From positions 1-38,297 of the forward strand of contig NZ_LBBT01000212.1 of the NCBI RefSeq assembly GCF_001006285.1: DNA of 38,297 nt. Reading direction: 5' to 3'. Below are positions 1 to 9,700 of the stretch, piece after piece (position 1 is the stretch's first letter; each line of letters opens with the position of its first letter). The notes beneath the pieces were generated by a model, which had not been told where the DNA came from, made no database searches, and saw nothing but the letters and a program-made list of their open reading frames with translations. The DNA comes from Paraclostridium benzoelyticum (GTDB lineage: Bacteria; Bacillota; Clostridia; Peptostreptococcales; Peptostreptococcaceae). Position numbers and translations under genes: made by a program.

Positions 1-83
1 AAATTTAATGAATAAAAAATTAATATTTACTAGTACAAATTTATATATGTATTTTGATAATAATTTAAAACAAATAAAAAGTT

Positions 84-129
84 AAATCCCTTATATAAAG
101 ATTAAAAAATAGTCTTATATAAGGGATTT
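84..129 (-). terminator. Rho-independent terminator of the 1144-aa DUF11 gene
   Basis: A 15-bp perfect stem (84-98 with 115-129, AAATCCCTTATATAA and its complement) lies directly after the stop codon of the minus-strand gene. On the minus strand it is followed by a short T-rich tail (AACTTTTTATTTG). On the plus strand it also runs into TTTTT, so it could work both ways. The remaining bases 1-83 hold no gene I can support. Confidence 0.75.
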
Positions 130-136
130 TTGTACT

Positions 137-3100
137 TTAAAAACTTGGATCTATATTTAATACAGTTTGTTCAGGATAAGGATTAGTAACTGACTTGGCA
201 GTCACTATAAAGTCATATCTAGTTCCAAGTGGATTATCGTAAGGAATTAAAGCATGTATTTTTATAATTTTAGTTGTATTAGGTGCTAAATTTGACATGA
301 TAGGCAATGTTTGTTGATATAGAGTATTTTTTGGGATATCAGCTATTTTAATATTATCGATATATAGTGTGTATGGTATTCCTACTTTTTGCATGATTAA
401 TGTGAAATCATCATAACCTCCACCAATATTTTTGAAGTAGTCAACTATAACAGCAGTATTACCAGGTTGTGTAACTATAAATGAAGTGGAATCATTTATT
501 TTAGTTAATGGGTCTGGAGTAAGAGATACGCCAGGAGATAAAGAGCAAGTTATTATATTGCTTTTTTCGCCGCCATATATTTTTATAGTAGATATATCAT
601 TATAATAAGATATAGCAGTCGCTTGCGTAGGTATAGATGTACCAGATCTAAGCGTTGATTGAGGTATTGCTGTAAATATTACATAACCAGTATTAGAAAC
701 ATCTAGTATAGGAATAGAAATAACAATTTTATTAGAAGAGCTATTGTAATAAGCATTACAAAATATAGATGTATTTATTTCAGTAAACAAAAAGTTATTA
801 TTTAGAGGTATTTCTATAGTTCCATTTACTAATTTAATAGAGCTATTGTTTTTGAACGTAAGCTTAAATTGCATAATGGAATTAGTAGTTATATTTGCAT
901 TTTGGTTATAAAGTGTAGAATTTGATTTATCTATCGCGGTTAGATTCATAACTAAGTTAGGGTGGTTTATAGTAACAGATAAATTTTTACTAACACTAGA
1001 AAAGCTACCTCCTTGAATTTGTTGGTAAAAACATTGTATAGAGTTTGTTTGGGTTGATGTAGTTGAGTTTAGCGTTTTGTTAGCATTTGTTATTGTACAT
1101 GTCATATTATATTTAATAGTTTGAGAAGTTACTCTAGCATCAATTGTTCCCTCGCTAGGGAAAGTCACTGTATTTGAAGATATTATTGGAGTTATAGGTT
1201 CGTTATTTCTTGAAGCTGGCCCTAAATAAGATTGACCACCACTTGGAAGTATGTCTTTTAAATATAACCCATAAGCTATAGTTCCTTGAGGAACAGCAAC
1301 ACTAAGTATATATGTTATGGGAGATCCTACTTTAAATACATCTGAGATATTAGTTTTCGTAAGAGTTATAGATGCTGATGATAAAGTAGTTGATGCACTT
1401 TTTATAAGATTAGAGTATTGAAAATTAGTAGACCCTTCTTCATATATTTGAGAATAAGGGTTTGTATTAGTTGCAGTGGTTTTTATAGTAACCTTTGGGG
1501 CTAAAGTAGAAATTATAGTTACTTTATAAGTTAAAGTTAGAGATTGACCAGGAGATAATTTATTTATATTAACAGATATACTTTCGTTTTGCATATCGAT
1601 AGAACTATAACTACCAGAACCACTAACATTTATACTATTTTGATCAATTACAAACCATGAAGACAAAGTATCAGAAAGTATGAAATTAAAAGCATCGGTT
1701 TCTGTACCTAGATTATTTGTATTAGATATAGTAATTGAGTAGGTATAAACTTCATTTACTTTTATAGAATTTTTATTAGGACCATTTACAGATTTAGTTA
1801 ATTGTAAATTTGGAGTACCTATATTAAAGTTAACCTGATCTCTATTGCTATAAGCATACCCGTATGTGTTAATTCCTTTTAATTTCATCAAGTTTACATT
1901 TTGAGTAGATGAACCAAGTTGGGCTATTGGAACTTTAAAATTAATACTAGAAGATGATAATCCAGGAATATCTCCATAATAAAAATCTACACCATGAGGA
2001 CTTATAAGTTGTGGGGATAATATAGGATTATAACCTGTATATATATAATTTAAGTTATCTATGGGATCTACTGAAAGAGGGAAAAAGTCATCTATATAAA
2101 CTTCTTTTTGAATAGCTTTTAAACTAGAAGCATTATATGATAATAAATACTCAGCTAAGTCACCAGGAGCTAGAGTATCTATATTTTTAGGAGTTCCATC
2201 TTTATAGTATCCCTTTATAAACTGTTTATCTATAGAACCTACACTTATACTAGATGATGTACTTGAACTATCAGTTACTGTAGAGAAAGGTCCTATAAGT
2301 ATTCCTAAAATATTTGTAGTAGCTAAAAATGGGTCTGATGCAACTACTGGAAGATTTATAGATTGGGAATCTTTTTTATATCTGTAATAACTATCAATTT
2401 TAGCATAGATAGTAATAGTTGTACTAGAATTTTGAGCGGCTAAGCTAAAGTTATAAGTTAAGTTAAGACCTTGAATAACAGGATTGTCGTCAATAGAAGT
2501 TGGGGTAGATGAACTTGAAACATATGATATACCATCTGGCAAATAATAATTAACTATTATATCCTCTACATCATAGTATTGACCAACGCTAAATGTATAA
2601 GTATACGTAACATAATCTTGTACATCTACTAATCTATTATTTGTATAAGTATTTATAATTAAGTCCATAGCAGTAAATTTAGTTTCGCTATTTGAATTTG
2701 AGACTATAAGAGGATCAGCTGAATACATATTAACATGCATATTTAAGACAGTTCCATGAATTATAAAATCACCTTGATTATTATTATATTGATTCCATAC
2801 AGCGTAATTAAAAGTTAAAGTCGTATTACTGTTTATTGATAAATTAATATTTCCATAATAAATTTGAGTATATATTTTACCATCAATATTTACAGAACTT
2901 ATAGTAGGATTAATAAATTTTGAAGAGTCCGCTCCAGATATAGATATATTTCCAATATATCTAATTCCATCTTCTAATAATATAGATATATTTACTGAAG
3001 ATGTGGATACTGCATTATTAAAAAATTTGCAAGTAGTAGTTTGAATTTGTGTATAGTTATCTAAGTTAGAAGAAGTTCCTGCACCTTTTAAAACTTTCCC

Positions 3101-3571
3101 TGAAGTAGAAATAGTACTGTAAAATCGTACAGTTTTAAAAGTCATATCTAATTGTTGTGTTAAAATTTGATTTCCTATATCATAAGAGCCTCTAGGCATA
3201 GTATCAACTTGGCATAAAACTGTAATTCCTGAAAATATATAGTCAAAAGGTATTGTATCACCACTTTTAAATTTAGTATTACATTGTACAGTAATAGAAA
3301 AAGTATAGTCGACTTCAAGTGGCGCCAAATCTTTTAAGTTAACCCAAGAATAATTAGCACTACCGTCTATATTAGGAACACTAGATGTTTGAGGTAGAGT
3401 TGAACTAGAAAGAACCATTCCATCCGGTAAATTTAAAAACAAACTTAAGTTATAAAGTCTTAGAGTATTACTTAAGTTTTTTATTTTTATATTAAATGAG
3501 GAAGTATTTCCTACTAATATAGGTATATTTTGAGTTTTATCTATTGTCATATTCAATATATCCAAAGACAT
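137..3571 (-). CDS. DUF11-type repeat surface/structural protein, 1144 aa
   Basis: Seen: a 1144-residue Ser/Thr/Asn-rich, beta-rich protein with almost no Cys. Ig-like segments of the DUF11 / TIGR01451 conserved-repeat type occur, clearest around the LTKSVNGPNK and LTKTNISDVF strands, each followed by an NEVYTYSITISN-like strand and later an LSDTL strand. The repeats are much more degenerate than in the divergent 2693-aa neighbour. The start is ATG at 3571 with AAAGGAGTGATTTT upstream. There is no hydrophobic signal peptide, no LPXTG motif and no C-terminal anchor. Known: DUF11 domains are common in bacterial surface and structural proteins. Inference: with no secretion signal in a spore-former, the product may be assembled onto the spore surface from the mother cell, or exported by an unrecognised route. 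The 169-bp gap to the divergent giant gene suggests shared regulation. The family call is fairly sure; location and role are unknown. Confidence 0.7.
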   Translation of the reverse strand: MSLDILNMTIDKTQNIPILVGNTSSFNIKIKNLSNTLRLYNLSLFLNLPDGMVLSSSTLPQTSSVPNIDGSANYSWVNLKDLAPLEVDYTFSITVQCNTKFKSGDTIPFDYIFSGITVLCQVDTMPRGSYDIGNQILTQQLDMTFKTVRFYSTISTSGKVLKGAGTSSNLDNYTQIQTTTCKFFNNAVSTSSVNISILLEDGIRYIGNISISGADSSKFINPTISSVNIDGKIYTQIYYGNINLSINSNTTLTFNYAVWNQYNNNQGDFIIHGTVLNMHVNMYSADPLIVSNSNSETKFTAMDLIINTYTNNRLVDVQDYVTYTYTFSVGQYYDVEDIIVNYYLPDGISYVSSSSTPTSIDDNPVIQGLNLTYNFSLAAQNSSTTITIYAKIDSYYRYKKDSQSINLPVVASDPFLATTNILGILIGPFSTVTDSSSTSSSISVGSIDKQFIKGYYKDGTPKNIDTLAPGDLAEYLLSYNASSLKAIQKEVYIDDFFPLSVDPIDNLNYIYTGYNPILSPQLISPHGVDFYYGDIPGLSSSSINFKVPIAQLGSSTQNVNLMKLKGINTYGYAYSNRDQVNFNIGTPNLQLTKSVNGPNKNSIKVNEVYTYSITISNTNNLGTETDAFNFILSDTLSSWFVIDQNSINVSGSGSYSSIDMQNESISVNINKLSPGQSLTLTYKVTIISTLAPKVTIKTTATNTNPYSQIYEEGSTNFQYSNLIKSASTTLSSASITLTKTNISDVFKVGSPITYILSVAVPQGTIAYGLYLKDILPSGGQSYLGPASRNNEPITPIISSNTVTFPSEGTIDARVTSQTIKYNMTCTITNANKTLNSTTSTQTNSIQCFYQQIQGGSFSSVSKNLSVTINHPNLVMNLTAIDKSNSTLYNQNANITTNSIMQFKLTFKNNSSIKLVNGTIEIPLNNNFLFTEINTSIFCNAYYNSSSNKIVISIPILDVSNTGYVIFTAIPQSTLRSGTSIPTQATAISYYNDISTIKIYGGEKSNIITCSLSPGVSLTPDPLTKINDSTSFIVTQPGNTAVIVDYFKNIGGGYDDFTLIMQKVGIPYTLYIDNIKIADIPKNTLYQQTLPIMSNLAPNTTKIIKIHALIPYDNPLGTRYDFIVTAKSVTNPYPEQTVLNIDPSF

Positions 3572-3740
3572 AAAATCACTCCTTTTAATAAACTATATTC
3601 ATCTCAAATACTTTGTGATACGACAAATTCTTTAATAATTAAAAAATATATAAAACAGTCAACTAAAAAGATAATCAGTAATAGTATATAAAAGGGTTAA
3701 AATTAAGCCTTGTAAGTACAAAAAATTAGGAGGAGATATT
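3572..3740. promoter_or_regulatory. Divergent intergenic region between two DUF11 genes
   Basis: This 169-bp AT-rich gap must hold the promoters of both DUF11 genes. No clear sigma-A promoter is visible. On the minus strand CAC, 15 nt, then AATATAGTT loosely resembles the sigma-K pattern (AC, 16-17 nt, CATAnnnTA), with mismatches. TTGTCGTA at 3618-3625 (minus) is one base from a Spo0A box. Both are weak and are offered only as places to look. Confidence 0.3.
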
Positions 3741-6700
3741 GTGCCGTTAACACCCAGATTTACAGCTATTGATAAAGCTGTATTAGTAGCTACAGGAAAT
3801 AGTTTTGTAGTATGTGGAAGCACTACAGAGATAGCAATAAATACATCTGATATGATAAAACCAAATGGAAGTACAACGAGGGATTGGTCAGAGGCTGGAA
3901 GTACAGCTAATTTAAATATATTATCAAATAGTACAATACTATATGCAGAGCTTTTATGGTATTCAACTGTAAAAAGCAATGTAGAAGGATCAGATGACCT
4001 TAGAAGTATTCAAGATGATCCAATAACTTTTACAACACCAAAAGGAAGTTATCAAATCTCACCTGAGTACACAGATACAAATACAGGTGAGTCTGGAACT
4101 ATAGATAGATATAGAGCAGCAAACGTAACTTCATATATACAAGATTCTTTATCTGGAAATTATACAGTATCAAATGTACCTATAAGTATTCCAGAAACAG
4201 GGCTTAGTAATACTAGGGGGGGATGGACACTTTCTGTAATTTATAGAAATGATAGTTTACCACCTCAAAAGGTAATATATCAGTCAGGGATATCTGTAGC
4301 TAAGCCAGGTGCTCCTTTACAATCAACTATTTCAGGATTTACAACAAGTTCAGATATTTCAAAACTAAAAGGATATGTATTTTTAGCTTGTGCAAATGGA
4401 GAACCACTAAATGGTGATGATTTTGCTTATGTAGGACCATCATTTGCACAACTTAGCAATATAGGTAATACTGTAAATAGTCCAAATCCAAATCCTGGAA
4501 CATCACCAAACAATCCAGGGAACAGTTTCTTTTCAGGACTTATAAACATAGTAAACCCATTAAATAGCAACAATGGATTAATAAATATAAGTGGAACTAA
4601 TGGAAGCAATAATCATGATGGATTTGTGCCTATACAAAAACTAGGAGCAAGAAATAAGTGGGATATAACTAATGTAGATATAACCAAAACTATAGTGCCA
4701 AATCAAACGCTATTAGCAGGCCAAGTGAATTCATCAGTGATAGGAGATGGAGTACAACTTGTAGCTGTTGCATCTCAAGTAAATGTAAATGCACCTAATA
4801 TGACAGCTACATTAGATGCTTATGACATAGACGGAGACGGAGAGTATAAGGTTGAAGTTGGAGAGGAATTGGTTTATTCACTAAGTGTAAAAAATTCTGG
4901 ATCAGTAGACGCAAGCAATGTTATTGTGTCATCAAACATAGACTCATCAACTACATTTATTCCAGGATCTGTAACTATAAATGAAGTTTCATATCCAACC
5001 GCTGACATATCGGTAGGAATAAACTTAGGAACTATTCCTGCACATGGAATTAAGAACGTATTATTTACAGTTAGAGTAAATTCAGTTCCAGTTGGAGGAT
5101 TATTAAAACAAGCAGCAAATTATAATTATCAATTTATTTCAGGAATAGATACTATCACTAACTATGCTAAAACAAATACTTTAGAACTTACTGTTCAAGA
5201 TGGAGTTTTATCAATTTCAAAAACTTCATCAAAGTCAACTGCAGTCATTGGAGACACTATAACTTATACAATCAACATAGAAAATATTGGAACAGAAATT
5301 GGCAAGAATATATTCTTACAAGATAAGATAGATAAAAACTGTTCTTTTGTAGATGGAAGTGTAATAATTGATGGAGTTGAACACTCAGAATATAATCCTA
5401 TAGACGGAATATCTCTTCCTGACTTAGATGTAGAAGAATCTACACAAATTGTTTTCCAATGCGAAGTTAAGTCACTCCCAGTTTCTGAAAAAGTTTATAA
5501 TAATGCATATGTTTCATTTGGATATATATTTAATCAATATGGATATTTAAGAGAAAAAACTATATCAAGTAATATTACCTCTACCATAATTCAGTATATT
5601 AATGTAATTGCAGAAAGATGTAATAATAACAATTATCCAAAAGCAGGAGATACAGTAACTTATACATTAAGATTAACTAATACAGGTAATGTAGATGCGA
5701 CAAATGTTCAAGTATTAGAACCTACAATAACAGGGGCAAGTTTTATAGATGGAAGTGTTAAAATTAATGGAATAATAGAACCAACATTAAACCCATTTGA
5801 TGGATTTATATTACCAGAAGCAATTGGACCTAAAGCAATAACTGAAGTGGAGTATAAGGTTTTAATAAATGAGGTTGACCCAGCAAGCTTAATAGAAAAT
5901 ATAGCGCAAGTACCATTTAAATATCAAATATCTTCTGAAACAGGAGATGTACAATCTGAAAAAGATTCTAATAAAGTAGATACTATGACAAATTACACAT
6001 GTATGAACATTATTGAGAGCGTTGATAAAGATTATGCGATTATAAATGATATTTTATATTATACTGTAAAAATTACTAATAACGGCAATTTAAAATCTAC
6101 AGACACAGTATTTTTATCAAGTATTCAACAAGAATCAACTTTTATAGCTGGTAGTGTAGCTATAAACGGAATAAGCTATCCAAATTATAATCCAAATCAA
6201 GGATTTACTTTAGGGACTATTTGTTCAAAAGCAACTGTTGAAGTGACTTTCCAAGCTAAAGTAAATTCTGTACCAAGTCCTAACATAATATACAATCAGT
6301 CGGATTTAGTATATAGTTATAAACCAGATCCTGATGGAAATATTTTAACTAATACAATTTATAGTAATATTGTTGAAACTATTATTAAGAAAGCCTCATA
6401 TACGGTAACAAAATCGGTAGATAAAATGTATGCTCAAGTTGGGGATTATTTAGTTTATACAACAGTAATTAAAAATACCGGAAATGTAGATTTAACAAAT
6501 ATGAAATTTGCAGATTTTACAGGTTCATATCTTGATTTTTATGAAGGAAGTTTATATATAAATGGTATAAATTATCCAAATTATAACCCTAGTACACAGT
6601 TTCCACTAGATAATTTGCACCCTGAGGATACTACTACAATAGTATTTGGAGCAACCATAGTTGAAAATAGTCCGGTTGGATATATACCAAATACTTCAGA

Positions 6701-9700
6701 GGTTACGCTTAGTTATAAACAGACTCCGTATAGTACACTAATTACTAAAACTGTTTATTCAAATACTGTAAAAACGTATGATCCATATGTTCAAGTAGAT
6801 GTGGTTAAGAATGTAGATAAATCATATGCTTTAGTAGGAGATACGTTAACCTATTCATTTACAGTAACAAACAACGGAAACACAAGCGCAAAAAATGCAA
6901 TATTCTCAGATACAATTCAATCACAAGCATCATTTATTGCAGGGTCGGTTTATATAAATGGAGTAAATAAGCCAAGTTATAATCCTAATGATGGATTTAA
7001 CTTAGATACTATTAATATAGGTCAGGTTATAAATATTGAGTTTAAAGTTAAAGTAGACAGTTTACCAAGTCCTAATAATATTAAAAATAGTGCTACAATA
7101 TCATATCAATATTATATAGATCCAAATCAGCAACCAATATCTAATACATCAACAAGTAATATAGTAACTACTATAATAAACGCATATTCGGCTAATTTAA
7201 CTAAATCAGTAAACAAATCTTATGCAATGGTAGGAGATATATTAAACTATGAAATAATAGCAAGTAATACAGGTACAGTTCCATTAACTAATGTAAATTT
7301 AAAAGATATAATACCAAATGGATCTACATTTGTAGATGGGTCTGTATTTGTAGATGGAGTAAATATTCCAGTCGCTAATCCTAATATTGGATTTACAATA
7401 AATGATGTTTTACCTGGAGGAAATGTTGTTGTAACATTTAAAGCAACAGTAACAAGTATCCCTAATCCTCCACAAATTAATAATAGTGCTAATATTAATT
7501 TTAAATATAGACTAAGTCCAACATTACCATATGTTGATGCAACTTTAAATAGTAATACAGTTACAACTAATGTAGTAACTGTAAATATAACAAATACAAA
7601 GAGTGTGGATAAAACTTATGCAACGGTAGGAGATGTATTAACTTATACGTCAGTAATAACCAATAACAGTAATGTAAATATAACTGATACTATATTTACA
7701 GATTTAGTTCCTAACGATACAAGTTTTGTAAGTGGATCTGTAAGCATAGGAGGAACTCCATATCCAGAATATAATCCAAATACAGGATTTACATTAAATA
7801 CTATAGCTCCAGGAGCATCAGTTACAGTTAAATTTGATGTAAATGTAGACTCTGTTCCGCATGATGGATATGTAACTAATATATCAAATATTAACTACTC
7901 ATATAAACTAGATCCAAATGGAAGTAGTACAGTAGCTAATAAAGCTAGTAATTCTGTAACAACTTATATAAGATTAGGAAATCTAACATTTACGAAGGCT
8001 TCAGACAGGACTGTGGTTAGATTAAATAATGTAATAACTTATAGTTTTGTTATATCAAACACTGGTAATACTATATTAAAAAATTTGAAATTTACAGATA
8101 GCATACAGGAAGAATCTTTATTTAATACTGGATCAGTATATGTAAATGGAGTAAATAAACCAACTTATGATCCAGAAGTAGGATTTAATTTAGATGATAT
8201 AGATATTGGGAATCAGGCTACAGTTACATTTACTGTAACAGTAGATCAAATACCACTAGATAATCAATTATTAAATAAATCAACTATAGATTATTCATAC
8301 TATGTAGATCCTAATGGAAGCCCTACAACTAAATCTAAAGATTCTAATACAACTACTGTATATGTATATGATACTATCATGTCTGCTACTAAATCTGTAG
8401 ATAAGGATATAGCTAAAGTAGGAGATGCTTTAACCTTTACCATAGATATAGTTAATGAAGGAAATGTAGCTGCTGAGTTTGTGAACTTTATTGATGCTTT
8501 AGATTCTAATTTAGCATTTATAGAAGATTCTGTATATGTAAATGGACAACAAAAAATAGGATATAATCCAAATGAAGGATTTGTATTAAGCAATATAGAA
8601 CCAGATACAACTACCACGGTGACTTTCCAAGCTACAGTAGATAGTAGACCTTTAGATAATACAATTTATAACTTTGCAACTATAAATTATAAATACACTG
8701 TAGGAACAGACCTAATAAATGCAACTATAAATACAAATACAACTATGACATTCGTTGCTGTAGGAGAATTAACGCTTACAAAATCAGTAAACACAAATTA
8801 CGCAACAGTAGGTGATAATTTAACTTATTCAGTGACAGTAAAAAATACAGGGTCAGTTAATGCAACTAACTTAACATTTACAGATTTAATACCGAATGCA
8901 ACATCATTCAATGAAGGGACAGTTGTGGTAGATGGAATTTCACAACCAACATTTAATCCTAATGAAGGCTTTGTTTTAAGTGATTTAATACCAAATAATT
9001 ATCATACAGTAACTTTTAGTATTATGGTAGATTCATTGCCTATAACAGGTAAAGTAGAGAATACTGCAGATGTAGAATTCACTTATAAATTGACACCAAG
9101 TGACGATCCAGTTACAATAACATCTACATCGAATAAAGTTACTACTTTTATCAATTTAGGGTTATTAAATAGTAACAAAACAGTAGATAAGTTATATGCA
9201 ACTATAAATGATATATTAACTTATACAATTAATATAGAAAATGAAGGAAACGCAACTTGTTCAAGTATTTTATTTAAAGATTTAATTCAGACAGATGCAA
9301 CATTTGAAGCTGGATCAGTTTATGTAAATGGGATAAATAAACCGGACTATAATCCTAATGTAGGGTTTAATTTAGAAGATATAATAGGATATGGAAACAC
9401 AAGTGTTAGTTTTAAAGTTAAAGTTAATAGCGTTCCAGCAACAGATTATATTTTATATAATAATTCATCAGTAAATTATAATTTCAAAATAGATCCAGAT
9501 AAAACTCCAGTATCAAAACAATCCACAAGCAATATTGTAAGTACAGTTATAAATGTAGGATCGTTAAGTGCTACAAAATCTGTTAGTAAATCATATGCTA
9601 CAATTGGAGATGTACTAACTTATACGATTAATATTTTAAATAATGGAAATGTAACAGCTAAAAATATAAACTTTAGAGATGTAATTCCAACAGGATTAAC

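Noticed and set aside
3659..3979. Minus-strand frame overlapping the start of the giant DUF11 gene
   Set aside because: It covers the promoter gap and the clear GTG start region, has no ribosome site and resembles no family.
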